This document shows, piece after piece, positions 40,901-53,100 of a stretch of 64,000 nucleotides of DNA. Numbering within the stretch: position 1 is the stretch's first letter; each line of letters begins with the position of its first letter. Under the pieces are notes generated by a model, which searched no databases, was not told the origin of the DNA, and saw only the letters and a program-made list of their open reading frames with translations. The stretch is from Odiellus spinosus (taxonomy: Eukaryota > Arthropoda > Arachnida > Opiliones > Phalangiidae). The stretch lies in assembly GCA_963920705.1 (NCBI GenBank), contig OY987227.1, forward strand, positions 1,364,001 to 1,428,000, in the 5' to 3' direction. A program made the position numbers and the translations under genes.

Positions 40901-43662
40901 TATATTGAAAATGACTCTTAAATTGAAAATAACTCTTCAATTGAAAATAACCCTTCAAATGAAAATAACTCTTCAATTGAAAATAACTCTTCAATTGAAA
41001 ATAAATCTTCAATTGAAAATAATTCTTCAATTGAAAATAACTCTTATATTGAAAATTACTCTTAAATTGAAAATAACTCTTCAATTGAAAATAACTCTTC
41101 AATTGAAAATAACTCTTCAATTGAAAATAACTCTTCAATTGAAAATAACTCTTCAATTGAAAATAACTCTTCTATTGAAAATAACTTTACCATTGTAAAA
41201 CTTTTCAATATAAAATAAGTCTTCAATTGAAAATAAGTCTTCAATTGAAAATAAGTCTTCAATTGAAAATAACTCTTCAATTGAAAATAACTCTTCAATT
41301 GAAAATAACTCTTCAATTGAAAATAACTCTTCAATTGAAAATAACTCTTCAATTGAAAATAACTCTTCAATTGAAAATAACTCTTCAATTGAAAATAACT
41401 CTTCAATTGAAAATAACTCTTCAATTGAAAATAACTCTTCTATTGAAAATAACTCTTCAATTGAAAATAACTCTTCAATTGAAAATAACTCTTCTATTGA
41501 AAATAACTTTACCATTGTAAAACTTTTCAATATAAAATAAGTCTTCAATTGAAAATAAGTCTTCAATTGAAAATAACTCTTCAATTGAAAATAACTCTTC
41601 AATTGAAAATAACTCTTCAATTGAAAATAACTCTTCAATTGAAAATAACTCTTCAATTGAAAATAACTCTTCAATTGAAAATAACTCTTCAATTGAAAAT
41701 AACTCTTCAATTGAAAATAACTCTTCAATTGAAAATAACTCTTCAATTGAAAATAACTCTTCAATTGAAAATAACTCTTCAATTGAAAATAACTCTTCAA
41801 TTGAAAATAACTCTTCAATTGAAAATAACTCTTCAATTGAAAATAACTCTTCAATTGAAAATAACTCTTCAATTGAAAATAACTCTTCAATTGAAAATAA
41901 CTCTTCAATTGAAAATAACTCTTCAATTGAAAATAACTCTTCAATTGAAAATAACTCTTCAATTGAAAATAACTCTTCAATTGAAAATAACTCTTCAATT
42001 GAAAATAACTCTTCAATTGAAAATAACTCTTCAATTGAAAATAACTCTTCAATTGAAAATAACTCTTCAATTGAAAATAACTCTTCAATTGAAAATAACT
42101 CTTCAATTGAAAATAGCTCTTCAATTGAAAATAACTCTTCAATTGAAAATAACTCTTCAATTGAAAATAACTCTTCAATTGAAAATAACTCTTCAATTGA
42201 AAATAACTCTTCAATTGAAAATAACTCTTCAATTGAAAATAACTCTTCAATTGAAAATAACTCTTCAATTGAAAATAACTCTTCAATTGAAAATAACTCT
42301 TCAATTGAAAATAACTCTTCAATTGAAAATAACTCTTCAATTGAAAATAACTCTTCAATTGAAAATAACTCTTCAATTGAAAATAACTCTTCAATTGAAA
42401 ATAACTCTTCAATTGAAAATAACTCTTCAATTGAAAATAACTCTTCAATTGAAAATAATTCTTCAATTGAAAATAACCCTTCAATTGAAAATAACTCTTC
42501 AATTGAAAATAACTCTTCAATTGAAAATAACTCTTCAATTGAAAATAACTCTTCAATTGAAAATAACTCTTGAATTGAAAATAACTCTTACATTGAAAAT
42601 GACTCTTAAATTGAAAATAACTCTTCTATTGAAAATAACTCTTCAATTGAAAATAACTCTTCAATTGAAAATAACTCTTCAATTGAAAATAACTCTTTAG
42701 TTGAAAATAAATCTTCAATTTAACATTACTCTTAAATTGAAAATAACTCTTCTATTGAAAATAACTCTTAAATTGAAAATAACTCTTAAATTGAAAATAA
42801 CTCTTCTATTGAAAATAACTTTACCTTTGTAAAACTTTTCAATATAAAATAAGTCTTCAATTGAAAATAACTCTTCAATTGAAAATAACTCTTCAATTGA
42901 AAATAACTCTTCAATTGAAAATAATTCTTCAATTGAAAATAACTCTTCAATTGAAAATAACTCTTCAATTGAAAATAACTCTTCAATTGAAAATAACTCT
43001 TGAATTGAAAATAACTCTTCAATTGAAAATAACTCTTCAATTGAAAATAACTCTTCAATTGAAAATAACTCTTCAATTGAAAATAACTCTTCAATTGAAA
43101 ATAACTCTTCAATTGAAAATAACTCTTCAATTGAAAATAACTCTTGAATTGAAAATAACTCTTACATTGAAAATGACTCTTAAATTGAAAATAACTCTTC
43201 TATTGAAAATAACTCTTCAATTGAAAATAACTCTTCAATTGAAAATAACTCTTCAATTGAAAATAACTCTTCAATTGAAAATAACTCTTCAATTGAAAAT
43301 AACTCTTCAATTGAAAATAACTCTTCAATTGAAAATAACTCTTCAATTGAAAATAACTCTTCAATTGAAAATAACTCTTCAATTGAAAATAACTCTTCAA
43401 TTGAAAATAACTCTTCAATTGAAAATAACTCTTCAATTGAAAATAATTCTTCAATTGAAAATAACCCTTCAATTGAAAATAGCTCTTCAATTGAAAATAA
43501 CTCTTCAATTGAAAATAACTCTTGAATTGAAAATAACTCTTCAATTGAAAATAACTCTTGAATTGAAAATAACTCTTACATTGAAAATGACTCTTAAATT
43601 GAAAATAACTCTTCTATTGAAAATAACTCTTCAATTGAAAATAACTCTTCAATTGAAAATAA
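28912..43662 (+). repeat. Superunit 2 of the left-arm superduplication
   Basis: Repeats the architecture of superunit 1: a cassette-free block (28.9-34.97 kb) followed by a cassette-dense block (35-42.85 kb). It lacks one 1.94-kb unit and one 700-bp unit found in superunit 1. It has extra material at about 39.2-40.0 kb and an expanded uniform run at 41.56-42.46 kb. A private 2-bp deletion at about 34,120 (GACTCAAATTG) is absent from the equivalent site near 19,535. It shares the 1-bp deletions at about 35,103 (with 20,519) and 40,480 (with 28,067). It ends at the inversion junction. Confidence 0.78.
41561..42458 (+). repeat. Longest uniform monomer run
   Basis: About 50 consecutive monomers of the exact consensus with a single substitution (AATAGCTC, G at 42,116). 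Elsewhere in the left arm uniform runs are generally shorter, often under 20 monomers. The same G variant occurs once at 37,521 inside a shorter uniform run, and at about 43,491. This suggests recent local expansion of that region by slippage or unequal exchange. Confidence 0.85.
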
Positions 43663-43730
43663 CTCTTTAGTTGAAAATAAATCTTCAATTTATCGAAGAG
43701 TTATTTTCAATCGAAGAGTTATTTTCAATC
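43663..43730. other. Head-to-head inversion junction between the arms
   Basis: The left array runs to CTTTAGTTGAAAATAAATC then TTCAATTTA, ending at 43,692. The next bases, TCGAAGAGTTATTTTC, belong to the inverted array. The left-hand motif also occurs at about 25,706, 26,406, 38,422 and 42,693, where it continues into AAAATTACTC (AACATTACTC at 42,727). The departure at 43,692/43,693 is therefore sharp and falls inside a known left-arm motif. The flanks form an imperfect inverted repeat (TTGAAAATAA-TCTTC against its reverse complement) around a centre of about 8 bp. At most 1 bp of microhomology is visible. No target-site duplication, transposon end or filler DNA is seen. It is either a true inversion or fusion of two arrays, or an assembly join. 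Confidence 0.9.
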
Positions 43731-44126
43731 GAAGAGTTATTTTCAATTAAAGAGTTATTTTCAATTGAAGAGTTATTTTCCATTGAAGAGTTATTTTCAA
43801 TTGAAGGGTTATTTTCAATTGAAGGGTTATTTTCAATTGAAGGGTTATTTTCAATTGAAGAGTTATTTTCCATTGAAGGGTTATTTTCAATTGAAGAGTT
43901 ATTTTCAATTGAAGAGTTATTTTCAATCGAAGAGTTATTTTCAATTGAAGAGTTATTTTCAATTGAAGAGTTATTTTCAATCGAAGAGTTATTTTCAATC
44001 GAAGAGTTATTTTCAATTGAAAAGTTATTTTCAATTGAAAAGTTATTTTCAATAGAAGATTAATTTTCAACCGAAGATTTATTTTCAATTGAAGAGTTAT
44101 TTTCAATTGAAGAGTTATTTTCAATT

Positions 44127-47100
44127 GAATAATTTTTTTCAATAGATTTATTTTCAATAGACGGTTATTTTCAATTAAAGGGCTATTTTCAATTGAAGAG
44201 TTATTTTCAATTGAAGAGTTATTTTCAATTGAAGGGTTATTTTTAATTGAAGAGTTATTTTCAGTTGAAGAGTTATTTTCAATTGAAGAGTTATTTTCAA
44301 TTGAAGAGTTATTTTTAATTGAAGAGTTATTTTCAGTTGAAGAGTTATTTTCAATTGAAGAGTTATTTTCAATAGAAGATTAATTTTCAATTGAAGAGTT
44401 ATTTTCAATAGAAGAGTTATTTTCAAGAGAAGATTTATTTTCAATTGAAGAGTTATTTTCAATTGAAAAGTTATTTTCAATAGAAGATTAATTTTCAACC
44501 GATGATTTATTTTCAATTGAAGAGTTATTTTCAATTGAAGAGTTATTTTCAATTGAAGAGTTATTTTCAATTGAAGAGTTATTTTCAATTGAATAATTTT
44601 TTTCAATAGAAGATTTATTTTCAATAGAGGGTAATTTTCAATTAAAGGGCTATTTTCAATTGAAGAGTTATTTTCAATTGAAGAGGTATTTTCAATTAAA
44701 GGGCTATTTTCAATTGAAGAGTTATTTTCAATTGAAGAGTTTTTTTCAATTGAAGAGTTATTTTCAATCGTAGAGTTATTTTCAATCGAAGAGTTATTTT
44801 CAATTGAAGAGGTATTTTCAATTAAAGGGCTATTTTCAATTGAAGAGTTATTTTCAATTGAAGAGGTATTTTCAATTAAAGTGCTATTTTCAATTGAAGA
44901 GTTATTTTCAATTGAAGAGTTTTTTTCAATTGAAGAGTTATTTTCAATCGTAGAGTTATTTTCAATCGAAGAGTTATTTTCAATTAAAGAGTTATTTTCA
45001 ATTGAAGAGTTATTTTCCATTGAAGAGTTATTTTCAATTGAAGGGTTATTTTCAATTGAAGAGTTATTTTCAATTGAAGGGTTATTTTCAATTGAAGAGT
45101 TATTTTCAATTGAAGAGTAATTTTCAATTGAAGAGTTATTTTCAATTGAAAAGTTATTTTCAATTGAATAATTTTTTTCAATAGAAGATTTATTTTCAAT
45201 AGAGGGTAATTTTCAATTAAAGGGCTATTTTCAATTGAAGAGTTATTTTCAATTGAAGAGGTATTTTCAATTAAAGGGCTATTTTCAATTAAAGAGTTAT
45301 TTTCAATTGAAGAGTTATTTTCCATTGAAGAGTTATTTTCAATTGAAGGGTTATTTTCAATTGAAGGGTTATTTTCAATTGAAGAGTTATTTTCAATTGA
45401 AGGGTTATTTTCAATTGAAAAGTTATTTTCAATTGAAGAGTTATTTTCAATTGAAGAGTTATTTTCAATTGAAGAGTTATTTTCAATTGAAGAGTTATTT
45501 TCAATTGAAGAGTTATTTTCAATTGAAGAGTTATTTTCAATCGAAGAGTTATTTTCAATCGAAGAGTTATTTTCAATTAAAGAGTTATTTTCAATTGAAG
45601 AGTTATTTTCCATTGAAGAGTTATTTTCAATTGAAGGGTTATTTTCAATTGAAGGGTTATTTTCAATTGAAGAGTTATTTTCAATTGAAGGGTTATTTTC
45701 AATTGAAGAGTTATTTTCAATTGAAGAGTTATTTTCAATTGAAGAGTTATTTTCAATCGAAGAGTTATTTTCAATCGAAGAGTTATTTTCAATTAAAGAG
45801 TTATTTTCAATTGAAGAGTTATTTTCCATTGAAGAGTTATTTTCAATTGAAGGGTTATTTTCAATTGAAGGGTTATTTTCAATTGAAGAGTTATTTTCAA
45901 TTGAAGGGTTATTATCAATTGAAAAGTTATTTTCAATTGAAAAGTTATTTTCAATTGAAAAGTTATTTTCAATTGAAAAGTTATTTTCAATAGAAGATTA
46001 ATTTTCAACCGAAGATTTATTTTCAATTGAAGAGTTATTTTCAATTGAAGAGTTATTTTCAATTGAATAATTTTTTTCAATAGAAGATTTATTTTCAATA
46101 GACGGTTATTTTCAATTAAAGGGCTATTTTCAATTGAAGAGTTATTTTCAATTGAAGAGGTATTTTCAATTAAAGGGCTATTTTCAATTGAAGAGTTATT
46201 TTCAATTGAAGAGTTATTTTCAATTGAAGGGTTATTTTCAATTGAAGAGTTATTTTCAGTTGAAGAGTTATTTTCAATTGAAGAGTTATTTTCAATAGAA
46301 GATTAATTTTCAATTGAAGAGTTATTTTCAATAGAAGATTTATTTTCAATTGAAGAGTTATTTTCAATTGAAGGGTTATTTTCAATTGAAGAGTTATTTT
46401 CAATTGAAGAGTTATTTTCAATTGAAAAGTTATTTTCAATCGAAGAGTTATTTTCAATCGAAGAGTTATTTTCAATTAAAGAGTTATTTTCAATTGAAGA
46501 GTTATTTTCCATTGAAGAGTTATTTTCAATTGAAGAGTTATTTTCAATTGAAGAGTTATTTTCAATTGAAGAGTTATTTTCAATTGAAGAGTTATTTTCA
46601 ATCGAAGAGTTATTTTCAATCGAAGAGTTATTTTCAATCGAAGAGTTATTTTCAATTAAAGAGTTCTTTTCAATTGAAAAGTTATTTTCAATTAAAGAGT
46701 TCTTTTCAATTGAAAAGTTATTTTCAATAGAAGATTAATTTTCAACCGAAGATTTATTTTCAATTGAAGAGTTATTTTCAATTGAAGAGTTATTTTCCAT
46801 TGAAGAGTTATTTTCAATTGATGGGTTATTTTCAATTGAAGGGTTATTTTCAATTGAAGAGTTATTTTCCATTGAAGGGTTATTTTCAATTGAAGAGTTA
46901 TTTTCAAATGAAGAGTTATTTTCAATCGAAGAGTTATTTTCAATCGAAGAGTTATTTTCAATCGAAGAGTTATTTTCAATTAAAGAGTTATTTTCAATTG
47001 AAGAGTTATTTTCCATTGAAGAGTTATTTTCAATTGAAGGGTTATTTTCAATTGAAGGGTTATTTTCAATTGAAGGGTTATTTTCAATTGAAGAGTTATT

Positions 47101-50100
47101 TTCCATTGAAGGGTTATTTTCAATTGAAGAGTTATTTTCAATTGAAGAGTTATTTTCAATCGAAGAGTTATTTTCAATCGAAGAGTTATTTTCAATCGAA
47201 GAGTTATTTTCAATTAAAGAGATATTTTCAATTGAAGAGTTATTTTCCATTGAAGAGTTATTTTCAATTGAAGGGTTATTTTCAATTGAAGGGTTATTTT
47301 CAATTGAAGAGTTATTTTCAATTGAAAAGTTATTTTCAATTGAAAAGTTATTTTCAATAGAAGATTAATTTTCAACCGAAGATTTATTTTCAATTGAAGA
47401 GTTATTTTCAATTGAAGAGTTATTTTCAATTGAATAATTTTTTTCAATAGAAGATTTATTTTCAATAGACGGTTATTTTCAATTAAAGGGCTATTTTCAA
47501 TTGAAGAGTTATTTTCAATTGAAGAGGTATTTTCAATTAAAGGGCTATTTTCAATTGAAGAGTTATTTTCAATTGAAGAGTTATTTTCAATTGAAGGGTT
47601 ATTTTTAATTGAAGAGTTATTTTCAGTTGAAGAGTTATTTTCAATTGAAGAGTTATTTTCAATTGAAGAGTTATTTTTAATTGAAGAGTTATTTTCAGTT
47701 GAAGAGTTATTTTCAATTGAAGAGTTATTTTCAATAGAAGATTAATTTTCAATTGAAGAGTTATTTTCAATAGAAGAGTTATTTTCAATAGAAGATTTAT
47801 TTTCAATTGAAGAGTTATTTTCAATTGAAAAGTTATTTTCAATTGAATAATTTTTTTCAATAGAAGATTTATTTTCAATAGAGGGTAATTTTCAATTAAA
47901 GGGCTATTTTCAATTGAAGAGTTATTTTCAATTGAAGAGGTATTTTCAATTAAAGGGCTATTTTCAATTGAAGAGTTATTTTCAATTGAAGAGTTTTTTT
48001 CAATTGAAGAGTTATTTTCAATCGTAGAGTTATTTTCAATCGAAGAGTTATTTTCAATTGAAGAGGTATTTTCAATTAAAGGGCTATTTTCAATTGAAGA
48101 GTTATTTTCAATTGAAGAGGTATTTTCAATTAAAGGGCTATTTTCAATTGAAGAGTTATTTTCAATTGAAGAGTTTTTTTCAATTGAAGAGTTATTTTCA
48201 ATCGTAGAGTTATTTTCAATCGAAGAGTTATTTTCAATTAAAGAGTTATTTTCAATTGAAGAGTTATTTTCCATTGAAGAGTTATTTTCAATTGAAGGGT
48301 TATTTTCAATTGAAGAGTTATTTTCAATTGAAGGGTTATTTTCAATTGAAGAGTTATTTTCAATTGAAGAGTTATTTTCAATTGAAGAGTTATTTTCAAT
48401 TGAAAAGTTATTTTCAATTGAATAATTTTTTTCAATAGAAGATTTATTTTCAATAGATGGTAATTTTCAATTAAAGGGCTATTTTCAATTGAAGAGTTAT
48501 TTTCAATTGAAGAGGTATTTTCAATTAAAGGGCTATTTTCAATTAAAGAGTTATTTTCAATTGAAGAGTTATTTTCCATTGAAGAGTTATTTTCAATTGA
48601 AGGGTTATTTTCAATTGAAGGGTTATTTTCAATTGAAGAGTTATTTTCAATTGAAGGGTTATTTTCAATTGAAAAGTTATTTTCTATTGAAAAGTTATTT
48701 TCAATTGAAAAGTTATTTTCAATTGAAAAGTTATTTTCAATTGAAAAGTTATTTTCAATTGAAAAGTTATTTTCAATTGAAAAGTTATTTTCAATTGAAA
48801 AGTTATTTTCAATTGAAAAGTTATTTTCAATTGAAAAGTTATTTTCAATTGAAAAGTTATTTTCAATTGAAAAGTTATTTTCAATTGAAAAGTTATTTTC
48901 AATTGAAAAGTTATTTTCAATTGAAAAGTTATTTTCAATAGAAGATTAATTTTCAACCGAAGATTTATTTTCAATTGAAGAGTTATTTTCAATTGAAGAG
49001 TTATTTTCAATTGAAGAGTTATTTTCAATTGAATAATTTTTTTCAATAGAAGATTTATTTTCAATAGACGGTTATTTTCAATTAAAGGGCTATTTTCAAT
49101 TGAAGAGTTATTTTCAATTGAAGAGGTATTTTCAATTAAAGGGCTATTTTCAATTGAAGAGTTATTTTCAATTGAAGAGTTATTTTCAATTGAAGGGTTA
49201 TTTTCAATTGAAGAGTTATTTTCAGTTGAAGAGTTATTTTCAATTGAAGAGTTATTTTCAATAGAAGATTAATTTTCAATTGAAGAGTTATTTTCAATAG
49301 AAGATTTATTTTCAATTGAAGAGTTATTTTCAATTGAAGGGTTATTTTCAATTGAAGAGTTATTTTCAATTGAAGAGTTATTTTCAATTGAAAAGTTATT
49401 TTCAATCGAAGAGTTATTTTCAATCGAAGAGTTATTTTCAATTAAAGAGTTATTTTCAATTGAAGAGTTATTTTCCATTGAAGAGTTATTTTCAATTGAA
49501 GGGTTATTTTCAATTGAAGGGTTATTTTCAATTGAAGAGTTATTTTCAATTGAAGAGTTATTTTCAATTGAAAAGTTATTTTCAATTGAAGAGTTATTTT
49601 CAATTGAAGAGTTATTTTCAATTGAAGAGTTATTTTCAATTGAAGAGTTATTTTCAATTGAAGAGTTATTTTCAATCGAAGAGTTATTTTCAATCGAAGA
49701 GTTATTTTCAATCGAAGAGTTATTTTCAATTAAAGAGTTCTTTTCAATTGAAAAGTTATTTTCAATTAAAGAGTTCTTTTCAATTGAAAAGTTATTTTCA
49801 ATTGAAAAGTTATTTTCAATTGAAAAGTTATTTTCAATAGAAGATTAATTTTCAACCGAAGATTTATTTTCAATTGAAGAGTTATTTTCAATTGAAGAGT
49901 TATTTTCCATTGAAGAGTTATTTTCAATTGATGGGTTATTTTCAATTGAAGGGTTATTTTCAATTGAAGAGTTATTTTCCATTGAAGGGTTATTTTCAAT
50001 TGAAGAGTTATTTTCAAATGAAGAGTTATTTTCAATCGAAGAGTTATTTTCAATCGAAGAGTTATTTTCAATCGAAGAGTTATTTTCAATTAAAGAGTTA

Positions 50101-53100
50101 TTTTCAATTGAAGAGTTATTTTCCATTGAAGAGTTATTTTCAATTGAAGGGTTATTTTCAATTGAAGGGTTATTTTCAATTGAAGGGTTATTTTCAATTG
50201 AAGAGTTATTTTCCATTGAAGGGTTATTTTCAATTGAAGAGTTATTTTCAATTGAAGAGTTATTTTCAATCGAAGAGTTATTTTCAATCGAAGAGTTATT
50301 TTCAATCGAAGAGTTATTTTCAATTAAAGAGTTATTTTCAATTGAAGAGTTATTTTCCATTGAAGAGTTATTTTCAATTGAAGGGTTATTTTCAATTGAA
50401 GGGTTATTTTCAATTGAAGAGTTATTTTCAATTGAAAAGTTATTTTCAATTGAAAAGTTATTTTCAATAGAAGATTAATTTTCAACCGAAGATTTATTTT
50501 CAATTGAAGAGTTATTTTCAATTGAAGAGTTATTTTCAATTGAAAAGTTATTTTCAATTGAAAAGTTATTTTCAATTGAAAAGTTATTTTCAATTGAAAA
50601 GTTATTTTCAATTGAAAAGTTATTTTCAATTGAAAAGTTATTTTCAATTGAAAAGTTATTTTCAATTGAAAAGTTATTTTCAATTGAAAAGTTATTTTCA
50701 ATTGAAAAGTTATTTTCAATTGAAAAGTTATTTTCAATTGAAAAGTTATTTTCAATTGAAAAGTTATTTTCAATTGAAAAGTTATTTTCAATTGAAAAGT
50801 TATTTTCAATTGAAAAGTTATTTTCAATTGAAAAGTTATTTTCAATAGAAGATTAATTTTCAACCGAAGATTTATTTTCAATTGAAGAGTTATTTTCAAT
50901 TGAAGAGTTATTTTCAATTGAATAATTTTTTTCAATAGAAGATTTATTTTCAATAGACGGTTATTTTCAATTAAAGGGCTATTTTCAATTGAAGAGTTAT
51001 TTTCAATTGAAGAGGTATTTTCAATTAAAGGGCTATTTTCAATTGAAGAGTTATTTTCAATTGAAGAGTTATTTTCAATTGAAGGGTTATTTTCAATTGA
51101 AGAGTTATTTTCAGTTGAAGAGTTATTTTCAATTGAAGAGTTATTTTCAATAGAAGATTAATTTTCAATTGAAGAGTTATTTTCAATAGAAGATTTATTT
51201 TCAATTGAAGAGTTATTTTCAATTGAAGGGTTATTTTCAATTGAAGAGTTATTTTCAATTGAAGAGTTATTTTCAATTGAAAAGTTATTTTCAATCGAAG
51301 AGTTATTTTCAATCGAAGAGTTATTTTCAATTAAAGAGTTATTTTCAATTGAAGAGTTATTTTCCATTGAAGAGTTATTTTCAATTGAAGGGTTATTTTC
51401 AATTGAAGGGTTATTTTCAATTGAAGAGTTATTTTCAATTGAAGAGTTATTTTCAATTGAAAAGTTATTTTCAATTGAAGAGTTATTTTCAATTGAAGAG
51501 TTATTTTCAATTGAAGAGTTATTTTCAATTGAAGAGTTATTTTCAATTGAAGAGTTATTTTCAATCGAAGAGTTATTTTCAATCGAAGAGTTATTTTCAA
51601 TCGAAGAGTTATTTTCAATTAAAGAGTTCTTTTCAATTGAAAAGTTATTTTCAATTAAAGAGTTCTTTTCAATTGAAAAGTTATTTTCAATTGAAAAGTT
51701 ATTTTCAATAGAAGATTAATTTTCAACCGAAGATTTATTTTCAATTGAAGAGTTATTTTCAATTGAAAAGTTATTTTCAATTGAAAAGTTATTTTCAATT
51801 GAAAAGTTATTTTCAATTGAAAAGTTATTTTCAATTGAAAAGTTATTTTCAATTGAAAAGTTATTTTCAATTGAAAAGTTATTTTCAATAGAAGATTAAT
51901 TTTCAACCGAAGATTTATTTTCAATTGAAGAGTTATTTTCAATTGAAGAGTTATTTTCAATTGAATAATTTTTTTCAATAGAAGATTTATTTTCAATAGA
52001 CGGTTATTTTCAATTAAAGGGCTATTTTCAATTGAAGAGTTATTTTCAATTGAAGAGGTATTTTCAATTAAAGGGCTATTTTCAATTGAAGAGTTATTTT
52101 CAATTGAAGAGTTATTTTCAATTGAAGGGTTATTTTCAATTGAAGAGTTATTTTCAGTTGAAGAGTTATTTTCAATTGAAGAGTTATTTTCAATAGAAGA
52201 TTAATTTTCAATTGAAGAGTTATTTTCAATAGAAGATTTATTTTCAATTGAAGAGTTATTTTCAATTGAAGGGTTATTTTCAATTGAAGAGTTATTTTCA
52301 ATTGAAGAGTTATTTTCAATTGAAAAGTTATTTTCAATCGAAGAGTTATTTTCAATCGAAGAGTTATTTTCAATTAAAGAGTTATTTTCAATTGAAGAGT
52401 TATTTTCCATTGAAGAGTTATTTTCAATTGAAGGGTTATTTTCAATTGAAGGGTTATTTTCAATTGAAGAGTTATTTTCAACTGAAGAGTTATTTTCAAT
52501 TGAAAAGTTATTTTCAATTGAAGAGTTATTTTCAATTGAAGAGTTATTTTCAATTGAAGAGTTATTTTCAATTGAAGAGTTATTTTCAATTGAAGAGTTA
52601 TTTTCAATTGAAGAGTTATTTTCAATTGAAGAGTTATTTTCAATCGAAGAGTTATTTTCAATCGAAGAGTTATTTTCAATCGAAGAGTTATTTTCAATTA
52701 AAGAGTTCTTTTCAATTGAAAAGTTATTTTCAATTAAAGAGTTCTTTTCAATTGAAAAGTTATTTTCAATAGAAGATTAATTTTCAACCGAAGATTTATT
52801 TTCAATTGAAGAGTTATTTTCAATTGAAGAGTTATTTTCCATTGAAGAGTTATTTTCAATTGATGGGTTATTTTCAATTGAAGGGTTATTTTCAATTGAA
52901 GAGTTATTTTCCATTGAAGGGTTATTTTCAATTGAAGAGTTATTTTCAAATGAAGAGTTATTTTCAATCGAAGAGTTATTTTCAATCGAAGAGTTATTTT
53001 CAATCGAAGAGTTATTTTCAATTAAAGAGTTATTTTCAATTGAAGAGTTATTTTCCATTGAAGAGTTATTTTCAATTGAAGGGTTATTTTCAATTGAAGG

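Larger units (their letters stand above)
215..42854 (+). repeat. Left-arm marker cassette family (36 copies of 36 bp)
   Basis: Two divergent monomers in a row, CTTTACCATTGTAAAACT then TTTCAATATAAAATAAGT, preceded by a monomer truncated to 16 bp (CTTCTATTGAAAATAA). Each copy therefore shifts the 18-bp register by -2. It puts TAA stops into both open + strand frames, while the - strand reads through with a frame change. Copies start at 215, 1831, 3359, 4021, 5149, 5812, 8704, 9367, 11687, 12314, 20394, 21039, 22333, 23068, 23768, 24288, 24556, 25832, 26532, 27358, 27698, 27948, 28773, 34979, 35624, 36126, 36448, 36986, 37254, 38548, 39662, 40038, 40360, 41185, 41507 and 42819. Those at 25832, 26532, 38548 and 42819 read TTTACCTTTG. 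Those at 24288 and 36986 follow AAAACAACTT. None occurs in 12,350-20,393 or 28,809-34,978, or in the right arm. It looks like an old divergent monomer pair spread by block amplification; no function can be assigned. Confidence 0.93.
1..43692 (+). repeat. Left satellite arm: 18-bp monomer array, + orientation
   Basis: Uninterrupted tandem array of about 2,430 monomers with consensus CTTCAATTGAAAATAACT, running from the first base of the window, so its left end is not seen. The core TTCAATTGAA is a perfect 10-bp palindrome and contains CAATTG, an MfeI site and CANNTG-type hexamer, in most monomers. Numbering the monomer 1-18, positions 9-14 (GAAAAT) are almost invariant. Recurrent variants cluster at 1-8 (CTTAAATTG, CTTATATTG, CTTCTATTG, CTTCAATAG, CTTCTTTTG) and at 15-18 (AATGACT, AATAAGT, AATAAAT, AATATCT, AACACT, AACCCT). 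Variants are not scattered at random. They recur in fixed orders that define the higher-order repeats listed separately. No non-repeat sequence, gene or mobile element interrupts the array. This is certain as a repeat; a centromeric or heterochromatic role is inference only. Confidence 0.98.

Noticed and set aside
43663..43730. Fold-back (hairpin) sequencing or assembly artefact at the junction
   Set aside because: A fold-back would give a mirror-image right arm. The right arm has different variants, cassettes and superunit length. A false join between two real arrays cannot be excluded from sequence alone.
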